Positions 26,602 to 35,419 of a DNA stretch of 64,000 nt are shown here, piece after piece. The DNA comes from Anaerolineae bacterium (lineage in GTDB: Bacteria; Chloroflexota; Anaerolineae; 4572-78; J111). Location of the stretch: contig JAJVIM010000021.1 in the NCBI GenBank assembly GCA_022071955.1, forward strand, positions 64,091 to 128,090. The letters run 5' to 3'. The notes beneath the pieces are model-generated. The model had not been told where the DNA came from. It did not search any database and saw only the letters and a list, made by a program, of their open reading frames with translations. A program made the position numbers and the translations under genes. How positions within the stretch are numbered: the first letter of the stretch is position 1; each line of letters begins with the position of its first letter.

Positions 26602-27543
26602 TCAATTTACAAACAACCGCACGGGCGCATCCTCCGGCAAAATAACGGTGAGCGCGCCCGGCACAATTTCAACTTCTACCGGCGTTACGCCGATGGTTTC
26701 GGCGTCAACGTGAACGGGCAGCGCCTCGCGGGTAGAAATGGTGAGCCGACGGGTACGGTGCAGGTGAAAATCCGGGTCTTTGATATGCTTGCGAAACGTC
26801 ATGCCGATAATATGTTTAATGGCCGATGGCCAACCATGCCCAACCATCACTGCTACATCGAGCAGGCCGTCATCCAGTTTGGCTTCCGGGGCCAGCCGCC
26901 ACACCCGGCCGTAAAGCTGGCCGTTGCTGGCCACGGCCATTAATACCCGCTCTTTGATTTCGCCCTCATCCATTGTGATGGTAGCGCGCGTGCCGATAAA
27001 ATCGTAAGTGACCATCAGCCCGGAGATCAGCCAGGCGGCGAAGTTGAGCGGGCGCGGGCTGCGGGCGGCATCTTTGCTTTGGGAAATGGCCGCATCCAGC
27101 CCAATGCCGCACCACATTAAAAAATAGCGGGACGAGCCATCGGCAAAGCGAACCCGGCCCAAATCAATCTGGCGGTGATGGCCGTGCGCGATGATCTCTG
27201 CGCCTTTGGTAACGGCGTCCGGGGTGAGCGGACTCCAAATGGGGATGCCCACATCGGCGGCGTAAACGTTGGCAGTGCCGGCCGGCAGCACACCCATTGC
27301 CACCCCGGAATTGGCCAGCCCGTTGCAAACCTCATTGATGGTGCCATCGCCGCCAACTGCCACGGCCACATCAAACCCATCGGCGGCGGCCTGGCGCGCC
27401 AGCCGGGTGGCATCGCCTTTGGCCTGGGTGTCAACCCGTTTCAACTCGCAGCCCTGTTGCAGCAAATAATCCTGAGCGGTGCGCAACTGTTTTTTGAACA
27501 CGTTAGGGCCGGCATTGGGGTTAACAATCAACAGGATTTTCAT
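26602..27543 (-). CDS. Diacylglycerol/lipid kinase family protein
   Basis: A 313-aa DagK/YegS-type lipid kinase that would phosphorylate diacylglycerol or another lipid alcohol with ATP. The N-terminus has LLIVNPNAGPNVFKKQL and the nucleotide motif VAVGGDGTINEVCNGL. The C-terminal beta-rich domain continues through DGLLDVAVMVGHGWPSAIKHI. The ATG overlaps the response regulator stop by four bases. The lipid substrate is not deducible. Confidence 0.9.
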   Translation of the reverse strand: MKILLIVNPNAGPNVFKKQLRTAQDYLLQQGCELKRVDTQAKGDATRLARQAAADGFDVAVAVGGDGTINEVCNGLANSGVAMGVLPAGTANVYAADVGIPIWSPLTPDAVTKGAEIIAHGHHRQIDLGRVRFADGSSRYFLMWCGIGLDAAISQSKDAARSPRPLNFAAWLISGLMVTYDFIGTRATITMDEGEIKERVLMAVASNGQLYGRVWRLAPEAKLDDGLLDVAVMVGHGWPSAIKHIIGMTFRKHIKDPDFHLHRTRRLTISTREALPVHVDAETIGVTPVEVEIVPGALTVILPEDAPVRLFVN

Positions 27544-28265
27544 TGAGCCTGGTCTTGAAAATTGACAAAACTGTAGCCCACGCCGCGTTCGGTTAAAATG
27601 TATTTGGGGTTGGCCGGATCAGGTTCGATTTTTTGACGGAGATAGGTAATGTACAGCCGCACGTACTGGCTTTCATCGCGATACTCGTAACCCCACACTT
27701 TAGACAGGATCATTTCGTGGGTGAGCACATGCCCGGCGTTTTGCACCAGGTGATAGAGCAGCCGGTATTCGGTGGGGCGCAGTTTTACTTCTTTACCGTT
27801 AACAATGACCAACCGCCGGTTAAAATCAATCTGCAAATAGTCATCGATTTTAACCATTGACCCAGACGACGGCCCCGGCGAGTCCATATCGATGCGGCGT
27901 AGCACGGCTTTGATCCGGCTGGCCAGTTCGCGCGGGCTGAAGGGTTTGGTTACGTAATCATCCGCGCCCAGCTCCAGCCCTTTTACTTTGTCGCTTTCGT
28001 CATCGCGCACGGTCAGCATAATAACCGGCACGGTGGAGGTTTCGCGGATAATCCGCAACGCCTCAAAGCCGTCCACCTCCGGCATCATCACGTCCATCAG
28101 CACCAGATCGGGCAAATCCTCGCGCACCCGGTCAATCGCTTCCAGCCCGTTGCTGGCCTCGATAACCCGATAGCCTTCCAAATCCAGGTTCATCTGCATA
28201 AAGCGCCGCATCCGGGCTTCATCATCGACAATTAACACCACTTTTGAATCCGCTTTTTTGGCCAT
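27540..28265 (-). CDS. OmpR/PhoB-family response regulator
   Basis: A 241-aa two-domain regulator. The receiver has the acidic pair VDDEAR, phospho-acceptor Asp in DLVLMDVMMPEVDG, Thr in MLTVRDD and Lys in DDYVTKPFSP. The winged-helix output domain has RLVIVNGKEVKLRPTEYRLLYHLVQNAGHVLTHEMILSKVWGYEYRDESQYVRLYITYLRQKIEPDP. The ATG at 28265 is chosen because GGGAGG lies upstream. It leads a seven-gene operon but no histidine kinase is adjacent. The soluble kinase at 1557 is one conceivable partner. Confidence 0.95.
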   Translation of the reverse strand: MAKKADSKVVLIVDDEARMRRFMQMNLDLEGYRVIEASNGLEAIDRVREDLPDLVLMDVMMPEVDGFEALRIIRETSTVPVIMLTVRDDESDKVKGLELGADDYVTKPFSPRELASRIKAVLRRIDMDSPGPSSGSMVKIDDYLQIDFNRRLVIVNGKEVKLRPTEYRLLYHLVQNAGHVLTHEMILSKVWGYEYRDESQYVRLYITYLRQKIEPDPANPKYILTERGVGYSFVNFQDQAQ

Positions 28266-28313
28266 GCGTTGCCTCCCGATAGGATGACACACCACCGTGG
28301 TCAAGAAAATTCA

Positions 28314-28378
28314 GACAGGATTTACAGGATTATCAGAATTTTATTTTACATAATCATGAAAATCTTGTTAATCCTGTC
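28314..28378. repeat. Imperfect inverted repeat in the operon leader
   Basis: GACAGGATTTACAGGAT (28314-28330) faces ATCTTGTTAATCCTGTC (28362-28378), with 15 of 17 positions matching. Such ATCCTG/CAGGAT palindromes are common extragenic repeats. The remaining bases of the 251-bp gap between the divergent response regulator and vWA genes show no other clear feature. Confidence 0.65.
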
Positions 28379-28517
28379 CATATTTTAAACAAAGAACAGG
28401 CTATTTCAGGTTACCCCGGTTTGACGCTGTGAAACAGATATTGCCGGGAACCTTTTTGTTCTGTATCGCGTCTATCCACCAACAAGTTCAACCCTTATTA
28501 TCTAAAGGAGAGGCAAG

Positions 28518-29912
28518 ATGTCAATTCTAAAACAGTCGCAAAGAGTGATGGCTACTGCACTGCTGGCCGGGTTACTGCTCACCGGCTGCGGCCTGCTCGC
28601 CAGCGGAGCGCCGGCGGAGAGCGCCGAATTGGCCGTGACCAACGACCGCGCCGGCGCGCCGGCCAAAGTTGAAGTTGGCGCGGCCAAAGAAATGCCCGCC
28701 GCCGAACCGGCCTATATGGCCGAAGAGGCCGACGCTGCGCCGGAAATGGAGCTGGCGGCCATGCCCACCGCCAGTTTTGCCCCCGGCAGCGAGGCCGGCA
28801 GCGAGGCCTACGCGCCGCAGCAAACCCCGGCCCTGCGCGCCGGCGAGGTGGACGACAACACCCAGTGGGACGATTATCTGCTGTTTCGGCGTAACTACGC
28901 CGGCCCCGCCGTACACAACCGCGATATTTCGGAACGGTATGTTATTGAAGTAACGGACGGGCAGGGTTACCCGGTGCTGGGGGCGCAGGTGAGCGTGATG
29001 TTGCCGGGCCAAAAGCCGCAGGAGATTTTCAGGGCCGTCACCCCGGCCAACGGACGGGTATTGTTTCACCCGCTGGCGCTCGATGCCGCGCTGGAGCAGA
29101 TTGACAGTTTCCCGGTAACGGTGACCTTTGGCCAGGCCCGCCAGCAGTTTGTGCTGAGTCGATTCGACGCCCAGCCGGCCACCAGTTTCACCGATGTGTG
29201 GCGGGTGGCGCTCGACGCGCCCGGCCAGCCGGTGGAGTCGCTGAATCTGGATGTGCTGTTTCTGGTTGATGCCACCGGCAGCATGGCCGACGAGATTGCC
29301 AAAATTCAGAACACCATTTTTGACGTTTCGGCCCAGATTGACACCCTGCCGGAAAACCCCAACGTGCGCTACGGGCTGGTTACTTACCGTGACCGGGGCG
29401 ACAGTTTTGTGACCCACAGTTACGAATTCACGCCGGACGTGCGCGACTTCTCCGCCAACCTGAACACCGTGCGGGCCGATGGCGGCGGCGACTACCCGGA
29501 GTCGCTCAATGAGGGGTTGCACAACGCGCTGCACAAAGTGGAATGGCGCGGCGCGGAAACGGTCAAACTGATCTTCCTCATTGCCGATGCGCCGCCGCAC
29601 CTGGATTACGCTCAGGATTACGATTATGCCGTGGAAATGGACACCGCCGCCCGGCGCGGCATCAAAATTTTCCCCATTGCCAGCAGCGGGCTGGATGACC
29701 AGGGCGAATATATTTTCCGGCAGATGGCGCAGTACACCCAGGGCCGCTTCATCTTTTTAACCTACGCCGATGACTCTAACGGCGGCGCGCCCGGCGATGT
29801 GACGACTCATCACGTTGATGATTATTCGGTGGAAAATTTGGACAGGCTGCTGGTGCGGCTGGTGGAAGAAGAGCTGGCCTATCAAAGCCGGCCGCTGGCC
29901 CAGGCGCAGTAA
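28518..29912 (+). CDS. Von Willebrand factor A domain lipoprotein
   Basis: A 464-aa exported protein. The signal sequence ends in a lipobox (LLLTGCGLLAS), so it is probably lipid-anchored outside the cell membrane. Residues 30-115 are Ala/Glu/Pro-rich and low-complexity. A beta-sandwich-like region follows, then a vWA domain with the MIDAS motif DATGSMADE (D251) and further metal residues in TYRDRGDSF and IADAPPHLDYAQDYDYA. The function is probably protein-protein or ligand binding at the envelope. TAAAGGAGAGG lies upstream of the start. No partner gene such as a MoxR ATPase is adjacent. Confidence 0.88.
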   Translation: MSILKQSQRVMATALLAGLLLTGCGLLASGAPAESAELAVTNDRAGAPAKVEVGAAKEMPAAEPAYMAEEADAAPEMELAAMPTASFAPGSEAGSEAYAPQQTPALRAGEVDDNTQWDDYLLFRRNYAGPAVHNRDISERYVIEVTDGQGYPVLGAQVSVMLPGQKPQEIFRAVTPANGRVLFHPLALDAALEQIDSFPVTVTFGQARQQFVLSRFDAQPATSFTDVWRVALDAPGQPVESLNLDVLFLVDATGSMADEIAKIQNTIFDVSAQIDTLPENPNVRYGLVTYRDRGDSFVTHSYEFTPDVRDFSANLNTVRADGGGDYPESLNEGLHNALHKVEWRGAETVKLIFLIADAPPHLDYAQDYDYAVEMDTAARRGIKIFPIASSGLDDQGEYIFRQMAQYTQGRFIFLTYADDSNGGAPGDVTTHHVDDYSVENLDRLLVRLVEEELAYQSRPLAQAQ

Positions 29913-29993
29913 AACACGGGATAGGGGTGACCCTCGCAAAAATTTCTGCTTTGTGGTATAGTAGCCGCACTTTATCTAAATTGTGATCACCCA

Positions 29994-30752
29994 ATGGCTG
30001 AATTACTGACCACCCAACAACTGATCGAACTCCTTAAAGTTGACCGCACCACAGTTTACCGGATGCTCAAAAATGGGCAGCTATCCGGGGTAAAGGTGGG
30101 CAACCAGTGGCGTTTTCCGCGGGAACAGGTTGACGGTTTGCTGTCTGGCAACGCGTCCAACGACCCGGCCGCCGGACAAACGTCGCGGGCCATCCCGGTT
30201 ATCCCGCTGAACTGCGTGCAGGTGATCCAAAATGTGTTTGCCGAAGTAGCCGAAGTGGGCGCTGTAACCACCGCGCCCGACGGCGAGCCGTTGACCGAGA
30301 TCAGCAACTGCTGCAATTTTTGCCAGCTCATTCTAAACAGCGACAGCGGCAGACAGGCCTGTATTGGCAGTTGGCGCAGGCTGGCCGATCAATCGCGGCG
30401 CAAGCCGGAATTTGTGCCGTGCCACGCCGGGTTGCAATACGCCCGCGCCCGCATCGAGGTGAATGACACGCTCGAGGGGATGCTGATTGCCGGGCAGTTT
30501 TACGCCGCGCCGCCCGACCCGGCGGAAGAACAGGCTCGCATTACCCGACTGGCCCAAAAACACGGCATCGATGAAACGGCGCTGGCCCGGGCCGCCACCC
30601 AACTGCCGGTGCTCGACGCCCGCAAACGGGAGCGGATTAGCAGTTGGCTGGAAAGCGTGGCCCAAACCTTTGAGCAGATCAGTTGCGAGCGCGCCGATTT
30701 GATGGGGCGTTTGCAGGTTATCGCCCAGATGAGCCGGTTCCCCGCCGATTAA
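29994..30752 (+). CDS. Excisionase-type HTH plus PocR sensory domain regulator (copy 1)
   Basis: A 252-aa regulator. Residues 1-50 form an excisionase/MerR-type helix-turn-helix (LLTTQQLIELLKVDRTTVYRMLKNGQLSGVKVGNQWRFPRE). Residues 68-185 form a PocR ligand-binding domain with conserved Cys in ISNCCNFCQLI, GRQACIGSW and FVPCHAGLQYAR. The Cys set suggests metal or redox sensing. The C-terminal helical segment may dimerise. A close paralogue of the same length is at 38994. Both border the sulfur/hydrogen genes, so a joint role in their control is plausible. The start lacks a strong ribosome binding site. Confidence 0.85.
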   Translation: MAELLTTQQLIELLKVDRTTVYRMLKNGQLSGVKVGNQWRFPREQVDGLLSGNASNDPAAGQTSRAIPVIPLNCVQVIQNVFAEVAEVGAVTTAPDGEPLTEISNCCNFCQLILNSDSGRQACIGSWRRLADQSRRKPEFVPCHAGLQYARARIEVNDTLEGMLIAGQFYAAPPDPAEEQARITRLAQKHGIDETALARAATQLPVLDARKRERISSWLESVAQTFEQISCERADLMGRLQVIAQMSRFPAD

Positions 30753-30754
30753 AA

Positions 30755-30833
30755 ATCGGGGCGGACGCCATGCGCCTGCCCCGATGTATTTCTCTATTTT
30801 GAGTTCATTCGCTGATAGCCGCCAACGGCGGCT
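30755..30833. terminator. Hairpins between convergent genes
   Basis: Two stems lie between the PocR gene and the reverse YedE operon: ATCGGGGC/GCCCCGAT (30755-30785) followed by GTATTT, and AGCCGCC/GGCGGCT with an AAC loop (30817-30833). They probably terminate transcription from both sides. Confidence 0.6.
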
Positions 30834-30846
30834 TAATTGATCAGCC

Positions 30847-32124
30847 TCAGCCACCGCCGGTGGCAGCCTTCATTTCCAGCTTCACCTTTGGCACAAACTC
30901 AATATCCTCAAATTCGTGCGGCTCCGGGTAAGCAGCGGGATACTGCGCCCCCAGCGCCGCCGGGAAGCGATAGCGCAACATGTCGCTGCCGGGCTGGGCG
31001 GTGGGGACAGGCGTGGGCAGCATCGCCACGGCTACTTCGGTGACCCCTTCCGGCTGAATGTTGAAGGTGTCCAGCCAGTTGTTCACCCCGCCTTCCAAAA
31101 TATACACGTTGGCCACGCTTTCGGCCACGAGCGTTTTCCAGGCGGCAGTGGCGGCGATTTCGTCGTTGCTCATCACCACAAACAGGGTGTTGGCCGGTTT
31201 CTCGCGCAAAAGCTGGGCCAGCGCCGGCAACTTATCGGGCGCAACCAACTGCGCGTCGCCCACGTGGAACAGGTTGTAATCGCTTTCGGGCCGCACATCG
31301 AGCATTACCGTGGTCACCCGGTCGTTGTAAATGTACTCCAGCAGTTCGGCAGGGTGGATGTATACTTCGCGGTTGTCGAGCAGCGGCTGTTTTTCGGCGG
31401 CCATCTGCTGCCATTTATCGGTGGGGGTGGGCTGGCCAATGATCATCACGGCCACGGCGACGGCAATCAGCGCCACCGCACCGGCCACTTTGGTGCGCCG
31501 CGGCCCGGTTTGGGGCGCCGCACCGGTCATCCAGGTTTCTGTTTTTTCTACCAGCCAGAACAGAAATACGGCCATAATAATGATGGCTGCCACCACTACC
31601 CCAATGGGCAAACCAAACATTTCGGGCAGGGTAAAGCGGCCCATATAGGACGAATTCCAAAAACCGCTCAACCAGTTGTCAATGGTTTCGCCAAACACAA
31701 AGATACCGGCAAACAGGCCCAGCACAAAAAACATCCCATCTTTTTTGAGGGTAGCGACCGCTACCAATGAAGTGCCAGGTCAGAAACCGCCGATAACAAA
31801 ACCCACGCCCATAATGATACCGCCCACAATTCCGGGCCAGAGGTAGGTGGGGTTAACATACACGCGGTTGTAGTCAAGAAAGCCAAAAGCGGTAGCGCCA
31901 AACACCAGCACCATGGCCACCACAATGGCGGTGAACATTACTTTGAACACCGTCATATCGGTCAGGTAAAACTGGGCGGCCAGCTTGGTTGAGTTGCCAA
32001 AACCGCCCATTTCCAGCACGTAGCCAAAGGCCACGCCGATGAGCAACCCAACCAGGTAGTAACCGATTTTGCCGTAAACAGCCTCTATTGGAAACGGGCC
32101 GGGAAAAGATGCGAACAGGTCCAT
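30847..32124 (-). CDS. YeeE/YedE transporter C-terminal half with candidate selenocysteine, fused to a rhodanese-like domain
   Basis: Read through the TGA at 31780-31782 this is a 425-aa protein. Residues 1-114 are the second half of a YeeE/YedE (TsuA-type) transporter: GYVLEMGGFGNSTKLAAQFYL, FKVMFTAIVVAMVLVFGATAFG, and GGIIMGVGFVIGGF. TGA is codon 115, followed in frame by PGTSLVAVATLKKDGMFFVLGLFAGIFVFGE. The family has Cys here (CPGT), so the product is likely a selenoprotein. A SECIS-like stem-loop follows. Further membrane helices precede a periplasmic or cytoplasmic rhodanese-like domain (residues about 265-350) in which the catalytic Cys is absent (VVMSNDEIAATAAW). The ATG at 32124 has AGGAGG upstream. 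If TGA is not recoded, this is two fragments. No Sec machinery is in the window. Confidence 0.8.
31750..31782 (-). promoter_or_regulatory. Candidate UGA-Sec codon with bacterial SECIS stem-loop
   Basis: On the minus strand the UGA (31782-31780) is followed after 14 bases by GGUAGC, the apical loop GGUC, then GCUACC (31765-31750), a perfect 6-bp stem. The GGUC apical sequence and its distance of 20 bases from UGA closely resemble the E. coli fdhF SECIS element, which has GGUC in its loop 18 bases after UGA. The hairpin lies inside coding sequence, as bacterial SECIS elements do. Confidence 0.75.
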
Positions 32125-32132
32125 AAGTCCTC

Positions 32133-32663
32133 CTAAATCCACAGCCGGCGCAGGGTGTAGGACAGCGCGTACGCGCCCACAAACACCGCCAGCAAAAAGG
32201 CCCAGCTCCCCACCGACAGCACCGCCCCGCCCGACAACCCCTGGCCGGAGGTACAACCGCGGGCAAACCTGGCCCCGTAACCCATTAAAATTCCACCCAA
32301 AAAGGCCATCAGCCAGCGCGTTTTTATGGTAATCTGCGGGCCTTTGTTGGTTTCAAACTTAATCCGGTGATGGATTAACCCGGAGGCGAAACCGCCCACC
32401 ACCACGCCAATACTCAAAAAGACCCAGTAGTCATCCAGCGGATTTTTCTCGCCGCCGGCCATACTCACCAGATACGGCACCACATTGACGTGCTGCGGGG
32501 CAATAGCATCCTCAATATAAGCTACGTAGCGGTTGAGCGGGCCAGACGCCCCCAGCCCGCTGCCGGTGAGAAAGAAAGCGGCAAACAGCACCACCCCCAG
32601 CAGCACCCCGACCATATACGGGTTTGAGTACGGTTTGGCTTGTTTTTTGGCCATGCCATCCAT
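32133..32663 (-). CDS. YeeE/YedE transporter, N-terminal half
   Basis: A 176-aa membrane protein with four or five hydrophobic segments and the family signature GARFARGCTSGQGLSGGAVLSVGSW near residue 135. The Cys of that motif is one of the conserved sulfur-relay Cys of TsuA-type thiosulfate transporters. It ends where the next gene begins, 8 bases later. The two proteins together make one YeeE/YedE unit. The N-terminus has an extra segment around residues 45-75 that may be extracytoplasmic. The start has GGAGG ten bases upstream. The substrate is probably thiosulfate or a related sulfur or selenium oxyanion, inferred from family and neighbours. Confidence 0.88.
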   Translation of the reverse strand: MDGMAKKQAKPYSNPYMVGVLLGVVLFAAFFLTGSGLGASGPLNRYVAYIEDAIAPQHVNVVPYLVSMAGGEKNPLDDYWVFLSIGVVVGGFASGLIHHRIKFETNKGPQITIKTRWLMAFLGGILMGYGARFARGCTSGQGLSGGAVLSVGSWAFLLAVFVGAYALSYTLRRLWI

Positions 32664-32665
32664 AT

Positions 32666-35419
32666 TTAAATTGCCTCCATCGCTTCAGGTTGCGCGCCCG
32701 GGGCGCGGTCGGTTGGGGCGGCGGGCTGGCCGTTGGCAACTTCCACCTCGTCCCAACCGTTGATCATCGATTCAATCCCGCCCAGCACCGTGTGGCCGGT
32801 GGTGGTCAGGTAAATGTGCATAACAATAAACGAGGCCAGCAGCCAGGCGATCAGGCTGTGCAGCGGCGCCAGCACCGGCAGCCCGCCGAGCATCTGCGCC
32901 CAATCTGGCCAGATTTGCATGCCCCAAATAACCACGCCGGTAATCACTTGCAGCGGCAGCAGCACATTGAGTAGGCCAAAGTAGGTCATCTGCTGGAGCG
33001 GGTTGAGCTTTTTCTGCGGCGTCTTTTCAAAGGGATGCTGCTCATTTTTAAAGATGCCGCGCACGTAAAAGGTGGCCTGGGTGATCATCTGAACAAAAAA
33101 GCCGCTGGGTTTGGGGATGTACTGGCGAATTTCGCCGCTGGCAACGTGGTAGAACACGGCCAAAAAGGCGTTTACCAGCAAAATAAAGCCCAGCACGTTG
33201 TGCACCTGCACCACATAAGAGAAGGAGAACAGACCGAACATATCTGGCTTGTGGATAATCAACCCGGTAAAAATCAGCAGGAAGATGGCCGCCGCTTGCA
33301 GCCAGTGCCATAGCCGTTCGTAGATGGTGTACATATACACCCGCCGGGTTTGGTGAGCGCGATGCGGCGCGCGGGCGGCGGCGACCACCCGCAGCCCGGC
33401 GTGGGCCATTACCCCAAAGGCGGTGCCCAAAAAGGCCAGCACGCCCAGCCAGTCAATCCACGACACCGAGCTGTAGCCAAACACGTACAACCCCTGGCCG
33501 GCCACGTTGGGCCGATAACTCAGGCTGCCATCGCCGGCCACATCAAACTGGCCGGCCTGGTGAATCTGGCCGTCGCCAAAAAATTGCGGCATAACCCCGC
33601 CGGGCAGGTAAGAGGCCACCTGCATGGGCGCGGCCACTCGAGAGGTGCTGCTGTGGCAGGTGGTGCAATCGCGGGTAGCCCACTCGCCATTGGTTACGTT
33701 GTGGCTAATACTGTACGGCTGCACTTCGGCCTTAATGTGAACGTTGTCCAGCCCCAGCGCTTCCAGATTCTGTTTGACGAGCGCCTCTTTTCCCGGCGTG
33801 TCCAGCCGCAACTCGCTGTTGTCCAGCGCGCCGTCTTTGTTGGTGTCAAACACGGTCAGCACGTCGGTGCGATAATTTCCGCCATCCAAAAAAGCGGCTT
33901 GCAAATCGATCTGGCGCACGGGGCGCTCCGGCTGGCCGTACACCCAGTACCAGGCCGCCACCAAATTGAAGGGACTCAGCGGCGCGTCGCCTTCCGGGCG
34001 CTGCTGGGGCATCAAAATGGGGTCAAAGCCGGTGATGAGGGTGTTGATGTTGCCGGTATCGCCTTCTGCGCCGCGACACACCCGTAAATTCTGGCCATCC
34101 AGATTAACCACCGTCCAATCGAGCTGTTGAAAGGCCGGCGCGTGCATTTGGGGGATGTGGCAGCTTTCGCAGCTAACGCTGGCAAAGTGGGCCTGCTTGT
34201 AGGGCAGCCAATCGTGAACGGCGTTGGCATCGTGGCAGCCTTCGCAGCGGCGCATGCTGTCGTTGTATTCCGGGGCCACGGTGCCCTGCGCGCTCTGGCC
34301 TTTGGCAAACTGGTGCGAAGGCCGGTACAGGTAATCTTCAATATCGATGCGCCGGGCATCAAATACCAGATGGTTGAGGCTATCGCCCTTGCTGCCCTGA
34401 AAATAAACCGGGTTGTTGAGCGAGGCGTGACAATCCACGCAGTTTACCACTCGCTCGGCGTGAATATCCCACGCCCGCGACAGCGACTCTTTGTTTTGCA
34501 GGTTCATGCCGGTTTCATTGAGCCGCTGCGGTGAGAAGATTTCGCCGGTAGTGGCGGTGCGCCAGTCGCACTGCTGCAAAACCACCGGGGTATCGTTGCT
34601 GGTGTGGACCAGGCCGTGGCACTGACCGCAGTTGCTGTTGGTGGGGTCTTGCATGGTGGCGTACTGCGGAGCCAGTTGGCCGTCGGGGGTAAAGGCGGCG
34701 GGATTCCAGGCAAGCTGGCCGTTGGTTTGGGTGACAATGCCAGTGCCGAGCAGGGTAGCAGTGTTGGCCCAGGCAAAGTTACCGCTGGCCAACGCTTCGG
34801 TGCGGGCCTGGCCGTTGGGGTTGGCAATGTGGCACAAAAAGCAGTTCATTTCAACCGTGCCGGATTTACTCCAATCCCACGCTTCGGGCTGGCCGGTTTG
34901 CGGATTGAGCACGCTGGCGGCGGGATTGGCCGCATCGGGCGGCAGGTCAGTCAACGGCGTGCCGCTGGCGGTGGTTTGAGCCGGGCCGCCACCCACGTGC
35001 CTGAAACCAAACTGGCGCAGCCAATCGGCGGTGCTCAAATCGAGCCGGTCATCGCCGGCGGGGCTGAGGTAGCGGTAGGTGATGGGGTTCCATTTGCCAA
35101 AAAAGCCGGGGCTGGTATCCCAGGGATGGCCGCCCGGCACACCGCCCGGTTCGGTGGTGGCGCTCTGGCCTACATCGGTGTGGAAGCTGTGGCCGGCAAT
35201 GTAGGCGGTATCGTGACAGCCGCCGCAGGTTTTCATGGTTGAAATTGGCTGGCCGCTGCTGAGCACGTTGTTGCCGTCGGCATCTAAAATTGGAAAGGTG
35301 GGGTGCAGGTTGCCGGTTGGCTCCTGAGCCAGAGCCACGCCGGCGGTAGCCAGCAGCCCGGCCAGCAACCCGGCAACGATAATCAGTTTGAGACCGGAAA
35401 ATCTGGTGGAGGCGTTCAT
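32666..35419 (-). CDS. Heptahaem cytochrome c fused to a cytochrome b561-type membrane domain
   Basis: A 917-aa exported electron-transfer protein. The signal peptide ends near ATAGVALA-Q. Seven CxxCH haem sites are visible: CGGCH, CFLCH, CGQCH, CVDCH, CEGCH, CESCH and CTTCH. Between the sixth and seventh is an EF-hand-like loop (DTNKDGALDNSEL). The C-terminal 250 residues carry five membrane helices with His residues for haem b (YERLWHWLQAAAIFLL, VVQVHNVLGFILL, FYHVASGE, LAPLHSLIAWLL, FIVMHIYLTTTGH), a di-haem cytochrome b561/FdnI-like quinone-reactive domain. It can link the quinone pool to the octahaem protein encoded immediately upstream, whose stop overlaps its ATG by four bases. Confidence 0.88.
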   Translation of the reverse strand: MNASTRFSGLKLIIVAGLLAGLLATAGVALAQEPTGNLHPTFPILDADGNNVLSSGQPISTMKTCGGCHDTAYIAGHSFHTDVGQSATTEPGGVPGGHPWDTSPGFFGKWNPITYRYLSPAGDDRLDLSTADWLRQFGFRHVGGGPAQTTASGTPLTDLPPDAANPAASVLNPQTGQPEAWDWSKSGTVEMNCFLCHIANPNGQARTEALASGNFAWANTATLLGTGIVTQTNGQLAWNPAAFTPDGQLAPQYATMQDPTNSNCGQCHGLVHTSNDTPVVLQQCDWRTATTGEIFSPQRLNETGMNLQNKESLSRAWDIHAERVVNCVDCHASLNNPVYFQGSKGDSLNHLVFDARRIDIEDYLYRPSHQFAKGQSAQGTVAPEYNDSMRRCEGCHDANAVHDWLPYKQAHFASVSCESCHIPQMHAPAFQQLDWTVVNLDGQNLRVCRGAEGDTGNINTLITGFDPILMPQQRPEGDAPLSPFNLVAAWYWVYGQPERPVRQIDLQAAFLDGGNYRTDVLTVFDTNKDGALDNSELRLDTPGKEALVKQNLEALGLDNVHIKAEVQPYSISHNVTNGEWATRDCTTCHSSTSRVAAPMQVASYLPGGVMPQFFGDGQIHQAGQFDVAGDGSLSYRPNVAGQGLYVFGYSSVSWIDWLGVLAFLGTAFGVMAHAGLRVVAAARAPHRAHQTRRVYMYTIYERLWHWLQAAAIFLLIFTGLIIHKPDMFGLFSFSYVVQVHNVLGFILLVNAFLAVFYHVASGEIRQYIPKPSGFFVQMITQATFYVRGIFKNEQHPFEKTPQKKLNPLQQMTYFGLLNVLLPLQVITGVVIWGMQIWPDWAQMLGGLPVLAPLHSLIAWLLASFIVMHIYLTTTGHTVLGGIESMINGWDEVEVANGQPAAPTDRAPGAQPEAMEAI

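Noticed and set aside
31780..31782. TGA as a plain stop, giving a short YedE fragment and a separate TTG-started rhodanese gene
   Set aside because: The TTG at 31767 has no ribosome binding site and family sequence continues in frame on both sides. Recoding is the better reading, but a nonsense mutation cannot be excluded without genome data.
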